From Verrucomicrobiota bacterium (GTDB lineage Bacteria > Verrucomicrobiota > Verrucomicrobiia > Methylacidiphilales > Verrucolacustridaceae), in contig RGGS01000006.1 in NCBI GenBank assembly GCA_010024525.1, forward strand, positions 1 through 17,850: a stretch of 17,850 nt of DNA, written 5' to 3'. The position numbers and the translations under genes are program-made. Below the pieces are notes generated by a model. It ran no database searches and had not been told where the DNA came from. It saw only the letters and a program-made list of their open reading frames with translations. Position 1 is the stretch's first letter, and every line of letters begins with the position of its first letter. This document shows, one piece after another, positions 7,123 through 14,268 of this stretch.

Positions 7123-7213
7123 TTAGGTGGGGCGGGGTCGATGATCCCGCCTGCGTCTATTGTTCAAATTCCACGCCTACAACGAGGCGGCCTCATCGAG
7201 GCCGCCCTACCTT
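7123..7213. repeat. Family A paired-hairpin repeat, copy 2 before the FmdB-like gene
   Basis: Two more 21-nt hairpins. 7131-7151 has stem GGCGGGGTC/GATCCCGCC (8 of 9 pairs plus a G-T wobble) and loop GAT. 7186-7206 has perfect stem GGCGGCCTC/GAGGCCGCC and loop ATC. It ends CCCTACCTTA 7 bp before the next start codon. The outer left arm (TAGGTGG) is imperfect. Confidence 0.85.
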
Positions 7214-7220
7214 AACATCC

Positions 7221-7787
7221 ATGCCCATTTACGAATTCTACTCTCCCGACACGCATCGGATTTATAGCTTTTTCGCCCGCAGGATGCTGAAGCCGGGGGA
7301 GGTGCCGGTTTGTCCCGAAGGTGGCAAGCACAAGATGGAGAAGATGATTTCTAATTTCGCCTTCACGGGAAAAGCCAAGGAGCTGGTCAAAACAGAGGGA
7401 GCGGGGGAGGGGTCGGACATGGACCCCCGGATGGAGCGCGAGATGATGAAGATGGCAGATGAGTTTTCCAAAATGGACGAAAACAATCCCGATCCCCGGA
7501 TGCTGGGCCGGATGATGCGCAAAATGATGGAAGCGAGCGGCCAAAAACTCCCCGGGGAGATGGGGGAAATGCTGACGAGGCTCGAAAAGGGAGAGGATCC
7601 CGACAAACTCGAGGCCGAGTACGGGGATGTGATGGAGAAGATGGATACCATGGGGCCGGAAGCAGGGGAGAAGAGGGAGGACTTAAAAACACGCCTGCGC
7701 AAACGCCTGCCGCCACGGCGTGATCCGAAGCTTTATGAGTTTGCGGAGTATGAGAGGAAGAGGAGCAAGGCTCCACTTAGGAGATAG
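7221..7787 (+). CDS. FmdB-like putative regulatory protein with degenerate zinc ribbon
   Basis: 188 residues. The N-terminus MPIYEFYSPDTHRIYSFFAR and the following VCPEGGKHKMEKMISNFAFTGKAKE match FmdB-type small zinc-ribbon proteins. Normal FmdB zinc ribbons have two CxxC pairs; here only a single cysteine (in VCPEGG) is left, so zinc binding in the standard way is unlikely. The remaining 120 residues are acidic, charged and rich in methionine (EREMMKMADEF, MLGRMMRKMMEASG), probably helical. They end in a basic tail, RLRKRLPPRRDPKLYEFAEYERKR. Function unknown. The ATG follows a family A repeat with no Shine-Dalgarno sequence. Confidence 0.72.
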   Translation: MPIYEFYSPDTHRIYSFFARRMLKPGEVPVCPEGGKHKMEKMISNFAFTGKAKELVKTEGAGEGSDMDPRMEREMMKMADEFSKMDENNPDPRMLGRMMRKMMEASGQKLPGEMGEMLTRLEKGEDPDKLEAEYGDVMEKMDTMGPEAGEKREDLKTRLRKRLPPRRDPKLYEFAEYERKRSKAPLRR

Positions 7788-8245
7788 AAGTTAGTAGATA
7801 GGAGATAGGGCTAATTGGAGATGGCAGATGGTAGATCGGAGATGGGTGTTTTGAAATTTGAAGATCTCGACGCGTGGGGACTAGCGCGCGCTCTGGTGAG
7901 GGAAACTTATCAACTAACGCGGAGGCCAGGGCTCGATCGGGACTTTGGGTTGTCTGGGCAGTTACAACGGGCAGCAGTATCGATTATGTCGAACATTGCC
8001 GAGGGATTTGAGCGAAAACATAAGGCGGAGAAGTCCCAAGCCTATAACGTGGCTAGGGCATCCTGCGGGGAGGCACGCTCATTATTGTATGTGGTAGGAG
8101 ATGTCTATCCGGAATATCAGTCAGAAGCGGATCGGCTCCGTTTAGCGGTGGAAAGGGTTGGCAAGTGTATTACCGGTCTAATTTCTTCCACCGCCCAGAG
8201 GTCGTGAACCCCCCATCTCCCATCTTCGATCTCCCATCTACTGCC
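7780..8245. mobile_element. Putative IVS-like element: four-helix-bundle gene enclosed by family B inverted arms
   Basis: The left side, 7780-7849, is built of GGAGATAG and GGAGATGG units (GGAGATGGCAGATGG, AGATCGGAGATGGG). The right side, 8207-8245, is the inverse (CCCCCCATCTCCCATC, TTCGATCTCCCATCTAC). The two arms could pair over about 30 nt and put the gene in the loop of a large hairpin. Bacterial intervening sequences in 23S rRNA have the same plan: a stem whose loop encodes a four-helix-bundle protein. Here no rRNA flanks it. GTTAGTAGATAGGAGAT at 7790-7806 is found inverted at 11056-11072. Mobility is inferred from dispersed arms elsewhere in the window. Confidence 0.5.
7842..8207 (+). 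CDS. Four-helix bundle protein (23S rRNA intervening-sequence protein family)
   Basis: 121 residues in the family of proteins encoded within 23S rRNA intervening sequences; structurally related to Avd, the accessory protein of diversity-generating retroelements. Visible hallmarks: FEDLDAWGLARALVRETYQLT (helix 1), GLSGQLQRAAVSIMSNIAEGFER (helix 2 with the conserved S-x-x-x-NIAEG), then KAEKSQAYNVARASCGEARSLLYVVGDVY (helix 3) and a final helix ending in the stop at 8205. The frame is open from a TTG at 7815, but that part is translated repeat. The ATG at 7842 lies inside the left repeat arm (GGAGATGGG) and starts just before the conserved domain. Function of free-standing members is unknown; nucleic-acid binding is often proposed. 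No reverse transcriptase is nearby. Confidence 0.88.
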   Translation: MGVLKFEDLDAWGLARALVRETYQLTRRPGLDRDFGLSGQLQRAAVSIMSNIAEGFERKHKAEKSQAYNVARASCGEARSLLYVVGDVYPEYQSEADRLRLAVERVGKCITGLISSTAQRS

Positions 8246-8254
8246 CTCGCTTCT

Positions 8255-9736
8255 TTAGAAGCTCGCCGCTGTAAGCCGGGCTGCTTGGACGACGACCGGC
8301 GCAAAAGTTTGAACCTGACCTGCATCCTTTCCGGGAAGCTTGAGATGAACGAGGACCGCCCTTCGATCCCTGAGCTTGGCTTGGCCAACGAACCAGCGGG
8401 TGAAGTTCGGAAAATTGAGGCTTTCCCGAAGGATGGCCGAACCGTATTCGGCATCGGTAGCCGTCAGTTTTCCGCTCGGGTGAACCAGGGTGGCGAGTTC
8501 CAGGTTTCCATTTTCGACGCGCCAGGCCACCGAACCTTCCGGAACCGCCACCGTTTCCCAATCGGTGGGGGTGTTGTCCGCAAGGTTGCGGAAGATGTTC
8601 CGGATCGAGACCATGTCGCCGGTCGGGCGGTAGGTCAGCGACAGTTTGCCTTGGGGGGTTTGATAGAGGGCCATCCGACCCCACGAGGTTTCGGCGTTGG
8701 GATCGGGATTGGCTACCAGTTCGGACGCGGAGGCCGGCAGAACCGGGGAGAGGTCCGGGTAGGGAAAGTCGGCGTGCCGGGTGATAGCCCACGGAAGACG
8801 GATCCAGGCAGCGAGAGCGAGAATCAGCATGGCCGATGGGATGATGCCGGCGAGGCCGGGCCTAGGTCCGGCCTCTTGAGGGTAGGCCCGGCCTAGGCCC
8901 GGCCTCGAATACGTTGGGAAGAGGCGGGGGGCGAGAAAGATGGAAAGGGCGAAAAGGCCATAGGTGATAAGAGCAAAGATAAAAAATCCACCCGTGCCGT
9001 GCCAAAATTGGAATTTGTGGACATCGGAGACGACATACGACATGACCACCACCCGCAGGCAACCGGCGAGGAAAGCGAGCGACAGACCGCTGATAAAGAT
9101 CACGGTTTTGGCCGGACGACTCCATGCCTTGGAGAAGGCCAAGGCGGTGGCGATGGCGATCAAGCCGCCACCGGTGAGGAGACCGGTGCAGGGCCATTCG
9201 AGAATGACGGCTCCCATGGGAGTGGCGATGGTCTGCCCTTGGACCAAGGTCTCGTTGCCCAGAAGATATAGGAACCAGCTGCCAATCTCGACGGTGAAGG
9301 GGGTGACATGGAGCCAGGTGTCAACCCGACCGGCGATGGCCCCGATGCGGAGCAGGACGATGGAGGCAACCAGCAGCTCCGGCCAACATTCTCGGAGGTC
9401 ACGTAACCGGGTGAACATCAGATACGCGCCGCCCAGACCGAGGTATGAGCCGACAATGATGGCGATCGAGTCGGCCTCGCCGACGGTGAAAAGTCGGACA
9501 ACGCTCAGGGCCAGGCAAAGGGCTCCAAGAATTTGGGACAAGCGGGAGGGGACAAGGGGAGCCAGGCGGGCGTGCCGGCGAGCCATGAGGAGGAAGGCGG
9601 TCCAGTCGGCCAGAAAGAGGACCACGCTGTCGACCATCATCAGTCCTTGGATCCCGGCCCAGGCGAGCAGGACGGCGGCGAGTTGGATAGCACCTACGGC
9701 GTAAATCGTCCGAAGAAAATATTTGGAAGAGCTCAT
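8255..9736 (-). CDS. Exosortase with long C-terminal (EpsI-like) domain
   Basis: Exosortases are multi-pass inner-membrane cysteine transpeptidase-like enzymes that process proteins with PEP-CTERM-type sorting tails, commonly encoded in polysaccharide loci. From the ATG at 9736 the protein has 493 residues. The N-terminal 300 are strongly hydrophobic with repeated membrane helices. The catalytic set is present: C183 in EWPCTGLLTGG, R228 in GCLRVVVMS, H246 in WHGTGGFF. After two further helices, a soluble region of about 190 residues (from FPYPDLSPVL to the end) resembles EpsI-type exosortase-associated domains. Residues about 277-296 are encoded by a palindromic repeat (8851-8907). The 25 codons upstream of 9736 are read from a repeat and were excluded. 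It is transcribed against all neighbouring locus genes and divergent from the glycosyltransferase at 9865. No sorting substrate is in the window. The exact exosortase subtype was not determined. Confidence 0.85.
   Translation of the reverse strand: MSSSKYFLRTIYAVGAIQLAAVLLAWAGIQGLMMVDSVVLFLADWTAFLLMARRHARLAPLVPSRLSQILGALCLALSVVRLFTVGEADSIAIIVGSYLGLGGAYLMFTRLRDLRECWPELLVASIVLLRIGAIAGRVDTWLHVTPFTVEIGSWFLYLLGNETLVQGQTIATPMGAVILEWPCTGLLTGGGLIAIATALAFSKAWSRPAKTVIFISGLSLAFLAGCLRVVVMSYVVSDVHKFQFWHGTGGFFIFALITYGLFALSIFLAPRLFPTYSRPGLGRAYPQEAGPRPGLAGIIPSAMLILALAAWIRLPWAITRHADFPYPDLSPVLPASASELVANPDPNAETSWGRMALYQTPQGKLSLTYRPTGDMVSIRNIFRNLADNTPTDWETVAVPEGSVAWRVENGNLELATLVHPSGKLTATDAEYGSAILRESLNFPNFTRWFVGQAKLRDRRAVLVHLKLPGKDAGQVQTFAPVVVQAARLTAASF
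8851..8907. repeat. Family A-like palindrome inside the exosortase gene
   Basis: A 57-bp unit with perfect 16-bp inverted ends, CGAGGCCGGGCCTAGG (8851-8866) and CCTAGGCCCGGCCTCG (8892-8907); it also contains GGTAGGCC. The length equals 19 codons, so the exosortase frame is kept. The encoded peptide (RPGLGRAYPQEAGPRPGL) is Gly/Pro/Arg-rich and falls in the loop between two membrane helices. Confidence 0.75.
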
Positions 9737-9746
9737 TGAAGGTCGC

Positions 9747-9839
9747 AGATGAAGATTAAGATAAAGATTAAGAGTCGGCGGGAAAAGCCCGGGTCTTTCA
9801 ATTCCGGGCACTCCTTAACCTTAATCCTGCCCCTTCATC
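9747..9839. repeat. Family C hairpin in the divergent exosortase/glycosyltransferase gap
   Basis: Left arm AGATGAAGATTAAG plus ATAAAGATTAAGAG (9747-9774). Right arm CTCCTTAACCTTAATCC plus TGCCCCTTCATCC (9811-9839), imperfectly complementary. Between them CCCGG (from 9788) and CCGGG (to 9808) can pair. The element occupies nearly all of the 128-bp divergent spacer, where promoters for both genes would have to lie. Confidence 0.7.
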
Positions 9840-9864
9840 CAGCACGCGGTTTTCGGTTGGATTT

Positions 9865-10992
9865 ATGAAGACGGGGAAGTTACAGATCTGGGTTCCGGAG
9901 CTGGTGGCACGGGAGGGGGGGATTCAGAGCTACTCGAATGAGATGCTGGAGGCGGTGGTGGAGATTCTGGGACCGGAGAGAGTGACCGTGCTGAGCAAAT
10001 CGGACAATCAGGCAGCCTTAAGGATCTTTTGTGGGGAAAAAGTGGAAGCCCACAGCTTGGGGCACGTTCCCTCCGGGGTCAGAACTTTGGCCTTCAGCGA
10101 ACTTCTGCTTCGAAAAGGTCTGACAGAAAAACCTGATCTGATTCTTTCGACCCACGCCCACTTTTCCCCCGTGGGCAAAATGCTCGGACTCAGGGCGCGC
10201 ATTCCGGTGGCCATCAGTGCGCATGGGGTGGAGGTCTGGAACCTCCCCCGCGGACGAACCCGGAACGGCCTGCTGGCGACCGACACGATTTTGCCGGTCA
10301 GCGAATACACCCGCGACCGGCTCATGAGCGAGCTGGGGTTGCCGGCGGAACGATTTGAAATTATCCACAACACGTTCGACGCAAAAATATTCAGTCCAGG
10401 GCCGGCTCGAATGAAACTGCGTGAAACCTACGGCCTCCGTCCGGAGGACAAACTCCTGCTTTGCGTTTCGCGGATGGAGGCTTCGGAGCAGTACAAGGGC
10501 TATCGGCAGATTATCCAGGTGATGCCGTCCCTGATCCAAAAGATCCCCGGCTTGAAATTTATGGTCGTGGGACGGGGAACCGACCGAAAAAACATGGAGG
10601 GTTTGGCGGGGCGATTGGGGGTGAGGGAGCATGTGATCTTTACCGGGTATGTCTCCAGCGAGGAACTGCCCGACCATTACCGCCTGGCGGATGCCTTTGC
10701 CATGCCCAGTAAACGGGAGGGGTTCGGGATCGTCTATCTGGAGGCCATGGGTTGCGGGAGACGCTGTCTGGGAGGCAACAAGGATGCTGCCCGGGATGCG
10801 TTGCGCAACGGGGAGCTGGGTGTCTTGGTGGATCCCGATGACCTGCAGGATTTGGAGCAGGGCGTGCTTCGGCTCTTCAAGGAGCCTCCCCCGGAGCCCG
10901 AAAAACTTCACCATCTGGCGAACCAATATTTCGGGCGGGACGTCTTTCGGACAAAGGTCCGCGCGTTGCTGGAAAGTTTTGGGCTTAGATGA
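9865..10992 (+). CDS. Family 4 glycosyltransferase (GT-B fold)
   Basis: 375 residues. Transfers a sugar from an activated donor to a lipid-linked or growing glycan at the cytoplasmic face of the membrane; donor and acceptor cannot be read. The N-terminal half starts with LQIWVPELVAREGGIQSYSN, the acceptor-side glycine motif. DLILSTHAHFSP and AISAHGVEVWNL are GT4-like, as is DTILPVSEYTRDRL. The donor half has LLLCVSRMEASEQYKGY, KFMVVGRGTDR, VIFTGYVSSEELPDHY and the E-x7-E motif E285...E293 in KREGFGIVYLEAMGCG. The start ATG follows the family C hairpin with no Shine-Dalgarno sequence. The gene ends 84 bp before the amidotransferase, separated only by a repeat. Confidence 0.93.
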   Translation: MKTGKLQIWVPELVAREGGIQSYSNEMLEAVVEILGPERVTVLSKSDNQAALRIFCGEKVEAHSLGHVPSGVRTLAFSELLLRKGLTEKPDLILSTHAHFSPVGKMLGLRARIPVAISAHGVEVWNLPRGRTRNGLLATDTILPVSEYTRDRLMSELGLPAERFEIIHNTFDAKIFSPGPARMKLRETYGLRPEDKLLLCVSRMEASEQYKGYRQIIQVMPSLIQKIPGLKFMVVGRGTDRKNMEGLAGRLGVREHVIFTGYVSSEELPDHYRLADAFAMPSKREGFGIVYLEAMGCGRRCLGGNKDAARDALRNGELGVLVDPDDLQDLEQGVLRLFKEPPPEPEKLHHLANQYFGRDVFRTKVRALLESFGLR

Positions 10993-10993
10993 A

Positions 10994-11072
10994 AGGAGAT
11001 AGCAGATAGTAGATAGAAGACAGGAGGCCGTGAGCCCCCCTAACTCCTATCTCCCATCTCCTATCTACTAAC
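10994..11072. repeat. Family B hairpin before the asparagine-synthase gene
   Basis: Left arm AGGAGATAGCAGATAGTAG and following AGATAGAAGACAGGAGG. Right arm from CCCCCCTAACTCC through TATCTCCCATCTCC to TATCTACTAAC. The arms are complementary over most of their length with a short GC-rich centre (GCCGTGAG). The right arm ends 4 nt before the start codon of the next gene, replacing the ribosome-binding region. It has no coding capacity, so it resembles an emptied version of the unit at 7780-8245. Confidence 0.78.
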
Positions 11073-11076
11073 AAAA

Positions 11077-12918
11077 ATGTGCGGAATCGCGGGCATTAGC
11101 GGCTGGCAAAAAAAGCCGGAGGAGTTGCGTGCCGCCCTGGAGGGAATGCAACGCGCGCTTGGCCACCGGGGACCCGACGACCGTGGAATTCTGTTGGATC
11201 CGAAGGGAAAATGGGGGTTGATCCATACGCGGTTGTCCATCTTGGATCTGAGTCCCTGTGGTCGGCAGCCCATGACCTCCTCTGATGGCAAATGGCACAT
11301 CGTTTTCAACGGGGAGATCTATAACTATCGAGATCTCCGGCCCGGCCTTGAAAAGGCCGGACACCGGTTCTTTTCCGGCAGCGACACGGAAGTTCTGTTG
11401 GAAAGCTTGGCTCGGGAAGGGATGGGAGTGTTGCCGAAGCTGCGTGGCATGTTCGCCTTTGGTCTTCTGAGGGCCGAAGATGGGCAAGTCTGGCTGGGAA
11501 GGGATCTTTTCGGCATCAAGCCCCTCTACACGGCCGTGGGTCCGGACGGGGAGCTGATCTTTGCAAGCGAGGTCAGGGCGGTGTTGGCCTCCGGCAGGGT
11601 TCCGAGGGAAGTCTCGCCAGCCGGGTTGGACGGGTATTTGCGAACAGGAAGCCTGCCGCGTCCGTTTTCCCTCGTCCGCGGGGTCTTCCAGCAACGATCC
11701 GGTACCTGGTCCCACTATGTTCCCCAAGCAGCCAAACCCGGATCTCTTCTGGATTCACACTTTTTCCGGAAGATTGGATTCGAAAGAGAGCCAACCACAC
11801 CTGACGGCAAGACGATGATGGCTAGAGTTCGCTCGGCGTTGGAGGAGTCTTTGGAGGCCCACTTTGTCAGTGACGTGCCCGTGGGGCTTTTTCTCAGCGG
11901 GGGGATCGACTCCACGGCGATCGCCGCCTTGGCGGCCTCCTCGGGAAGAAAAGGCATGCAGAGTTACTCCCTGGGCTTCCGTGAAAGGAGACATGATGAA
12001 GCGCCCTTGACCCGTTGGGTCGCCCGACGGTTCGGCATGGATCACCATCTCATGCGTTTGGATGCCGAGAACGGCCGCGATTGTTTTCAGGGGTATCTGG
12101 AGGCCATGGATCAGCCCACGTTGGACGGATTCAACACGTATTGCGTTTCCACGCTGGCGTCGCAAAACGGGGCCAAGGTTGTGCTGTCGGGGCTGGGGGG
12201 AGACGAGCTGTTTGGCGGCTACCGCTCGTTCTCCCGGGTTCCCGAGTTGAAAAAATGGAGCGAAAGAGCGGGCATCCTGCGAATGCTCTTGCCCGTGATA
12301 GAACGGTTTCCCGGGGCCAGGGTTCGGCGGGTCGGGGAAATCCTGGGTGAATCTCCCTCATTGGAGCAGGAGTTTTTGGCTTTCCGGGGAAATTTCACCA
12401 GGAGAGAAGCGCAGTCTTTGAGGAAAGAGATGAGTCGGGAGCTGGGGGAGTGGGAGATTCGGGCTGATCTCTACGATAACCTTGGCCGGCTCGACCGCGA
12501 CCGCTTCCCGACGGATGCCGATGCCGTGGGGTACCTGGAGCTGACGCGGTATATGCGGCATCAACTGCTGAAAGACAGTGATGTGTTCAGCATGTCCCAT
12601 GGGCTGGAATTGCGGGTGCCGTTTGTGGATATGGGGCTCTTCGATGCGATCCGTGGTCTTCCGGCTGCCATCCGTTACCAAACCGGCAAAAGGCTTCTTA
12701 CCTCGGCCGTGCCGGAAATTCCCGACTACATCTATCAACACCCGAAGCGAGGCTTCACCCTTCCCGTGGAAACCTGGATGAAGGGTCCGTGGAAAGACAT
12801 GTTTGCTGATGTCCACAAGCGCTTTCCAGAAGCCTTGTTGCAACCGTGGAGCCGGCTGTGGTCGCTGAAGACGCTCATGCACTGGCTTGAGAAGCACGGC
12901 TTCGCCGCCGGAGATTAA
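11077..12918 (+). CDS. asnB: Glutamine-hydrolysing asparagine synthase-like amidotransferase
   Basis: 613 residues. The N-terminal class II glutaminase domain begins MCGIAGISGW, with Cys2 as nucleophile after Met removal. It continues with LGHRGPDDRG, HTRLSILDLSP, VFNGEIYNYRDLR and SGSDTEVLLE. The C-terminal ATP-dependent synthetase domain carries the PPi-loop LSGGIDS at residues 273-279, LGGDELFGGY, and VFSMSHGLELRVPFVD near the end. Paralogues of this type are regularly found in exopolysaccharide loci with exosortases, where they may amidate a sugar acid or modify a glycan instead of making asparagine. With UDP-glucuronate made by the upstream dehydrogenase, a uronic acid amide is a reasonable but unproven product. 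The stop codon lies within a family C repeat arm. Confidence 0.94.
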   Translation: MCGIAGISGWQKKPEELRAALEGMQRALGHRGPDDRGILLDPKGKWGLIHTRLSILDLSPCGRQPMTSSDGKWHIVFNGEIYNYRDLRPGLEKAGHRFFSGSDTEVLLESLAREGMGVLPKLRGMFAFGLLRAEDGQVWLGRDLFGIKPLYTAVGPDGELIFASEVRAVLASGRVPREVSPAGLDGYLRTGSLPRPFSLVRGVFQQRSGTWSHYVPQAAKPGSLLDSHFFRKIGFEREPTTPDGKTMMARVRSALEESLEAHFVSDVPVGLFLSGGIDSTAIAALAASSGRKGMQSYSLGFRERRHDEAPLTRWVARRFGMDHHLMRLDAENGRDCFQGYLEAMDQPTLDGFNTYCVSTLASQNGAKVVLSGLGGDELFGGYRSFSRVPELKKWSERAGILRMLLPVIERFPGARVRRVGEILGESPSLEQEFLAFRGNFTRREAQSLRKEMSRELGEWEIRADLYDNLGRLDRDRFPTDADAVGYLELTRYMRHQLLKDSDVFSMSHGLELRVPFVDMGLFDAIRGLPAAIRYQTGKRLLTSAVPEIPDYIYQHPKRGFTLPVETWMKGPWKDMFADVHKRFPEALLQPWSRLWSLKTLMHWLEKHGFAAGD

Positions 12919-13026
12919 GATGAAGATGAAGATTAAGAAACGCATCAACTTGGATACCGTGAGCGACAGAATATTTCTTAATCTTCATCTTAATCAAAAA
13001 CCTCATTTTAATCCTTCTGCTTAATC
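12914..13026. repeat. Family C hairpin between asnB and the second glycosyltransferase
   Basis: Left arm (12914-12940) is a GATTAAGATGAAGATG string ending AAGATTAAGAAA. Right arm (12973-12997) starts TTTCTTAATCTTCATC and ends TTAATC. They are almost perfectly complementary over 22 nt with a 33-nt loop. Two looser copies of the right arm follow (TTTTAATCCTTC, GCTTAATC). The asnB stop TAA lies in the left arm, so the repeat begins within the gene's last codons. Confidence 0.82.
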
Positions 13027-13044
13027 AAACTCGGAAACTATTTT

Positions 13045-14268
13045 TTGAAAATCCTACTACTGAACGCTCACTATTGGCCGGACCTGTCGGCCGCGACCGC
13101 GCAGATGTTGACCGGCTTGGGAGAGGAACTGGCCCGGCAGGGACACGCGGTGCGGGTGATCTGTGGTCGGAGAAAATATGACGAACCCTCCGTTCTGTTT
13201 TCGAAGAGTGAGGGACACAACGGCGTGCAAATCACCCGGATATGGAACAGCGCTCTGGGCAAGGGTGCAAAGTGGAAACGGGCGGTCGACTTTGCCACCT
13301 GGCTGGCGGCCGCGGAGATGGCGTTGCTGCGGGAGCCGAAGCCGGATGTGGTGATCACGCTCACGACCCCGCCGCTTCTTTCTGTCCTGGGCGCCCGGTA
13401 TGCCAAGCGGGTGGGGGCGCGACTGGTGCCTTGGATAATGGATCTGAACCCGGACGAGGCGGTGGCCGCCGGTTGGTTGCGCAAGGGAAGCTGGGTGGAA
13501 CGATTTTTGAGGTCTAAGCTTGAGAAAAGCCTGACACAGGCCTCTGCCATTATCGCGCTCGACCGGTTTATGGCGGATCGAATTACAGCGAAGGGTATCG
13601 ATCGGAAAAAAATCCACGTCGTCGCCCCTTGGGCCCATGAAAGGCAGGTGAAACCCGACCCGGAAGGATCGAAGGCGTTTCGGAAAAAGCACGGGTTGGA
13701 GGATTCGTTTGTCGTCATGTACTCGGGAAACCATTCGCCCTGCCATCCGCTGGACTGCGTCCTCGACGCAGCGATTAAGTTGAAAGATGAAGATGAAGTT
13801 AAGTTTCTGTTTATCGGTGGAGGCACAGCCTGGGAACAAATCAAAAAACAAAAAGAAGCAGAGGGATTGAAAAACATCATTTGTCTTTCGTATCAGCCGT
13901 TGAACAAGGTAGGAGCGTCGTTGGGAGCGGCCGATTTACACATCGTGGCCATGGGAGACGCGTTCGTCGGTCTCGTCCATCCGTGCAAGGTTTACAATCT
14001 CCTGTCGCTGGGTCTTCCGTGGGTCGGACTTGGGCCGAAAGAGTGTCATCTCGTTGATTTGTTGAAGGAGATAGGGAAAGATTCGGGGTGTGAGGTTGTC
14101 CCCGGCGCAAACGCCGCCGCCTTGGCCAAGTCGATTTTAGAACGTCAACGGAGTCCGCAGGTGTCGAAGGAGAAGCTGCAGGCCGTCGGGCGGAACTATC
14201 AGGAGTCTGTTTTAGCGCCTAAGTTGGCAAAGATTATTGTCGAGGCAGCCAAGGCGGTGCCAGTTTAA
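13045..14268 (+). CDS. Family 4 glycosyltransferase, WbuB-like
   Basis: 407 residues. Start is TTG at 13045 (KILLLNAHYWPDLSAATAQM follows); no ATG precedes the conserved N-terminus. The motif YWPDLSAATAQMLTGLGEEL and the later VICGRRKY are characteristic of GT4 enzymes of the WbuB/colanic-acid type, which commonly add amino sugars such as N-acetylfucosamine. Further support: PDVVITLTTPPLLSVLGARYAK, PWIMDLNPDEAVAAGWL, IIALDRFMADRI, VVMYSGNHSPCHPLDCVL, FLFIGGGTAWEQI, and the donor-site segment FVGLVHPCKVYNLLSLGLPW. The last lacks an obvious second Glu of an E-x7-E motif. Substrates unknown. Stop TAA overlaps the start of the next repeat. Confidence 0.92.
   Translation: MKILLLNAHYWPDLSAATAQMLTGLGEELARQGHAVRVICGRRKYDEPSVLFSKSEGHNGVQITRIWNSALGKGAKWKRAVDFATWLAAAEMALLREPKPDVVITLTTPPLLSVLGARYAKRVGARLVPWIMDLNPDEAVAAGWLRKGSWVERFLRSKLEKSLTQASAIIALDRFMADRITAKGIDRKKIHVVAPWAHERQVKPDPEGSKAFRKKHGLEDSFVVMYSGNHSPCHPLDCVLDAAIKLKDEDEVKFLFIGGGTAWEQIKKQKEAEGLKNIICLSYQPLNKVGASLGAADLHIVAMGDAFVGLVHPCKVYNLLSLGLPWVGLGPKECHLVDLLKEIGKDSGCEVVPGANAAALAKSILERQRSPQVSKEKLQAVGRNYQESVLAPKLAKIIVEAAKAVPV

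Noticed and set aside
7815..7841. TTG at 7815 as start of the four-helix-bundle protein
   Set aside because: It would add only repeat-encoded residues (EMADGRSE); the ATG at 7842 fits the family start.
7780..7849. Tandem GGAGAT(G/A)G units as a CRISPR or tandem-repeat array
   Set aside because: Units are not separated by unique spacers and the arms are inverted around a gene; hairpin arms explain them better.
7780..8245. Diversity-generating retroelement, because the four-helix-bundle protein is Avd-like
   Set aside because: No reverse transcriptase, template repeat or variable-repeat target gene is seen in the window.
9737..9811. N-terminal 25-residue extension of the exosortase frame
   Set aside because: The extra codons read through the family C hairpin (LNLYLNLHLRP-type peptide) and carry no conserved sequence; the Met at 9736 starts the hydrophobic domain.
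11336..11362. GC-rich hairpin (CCGGCC...GGCCGG) inside asnB as another inserted repeat
   Set aside because: It encodes LRPGLEKAGH at a position where all related amidotransferases have a similar peptide of equal length, so nothing is inserted.
13775..13803. GATTAAG...GATGAAGATGAAG string inside the second glycosyltransferase as a family C insertion
   Set aside because: It encodes IKLKDEDEVKFLF, of normal length and type for this site in GT4 enzymes; no inverted partner is present. Codon coincidence is sufficient.
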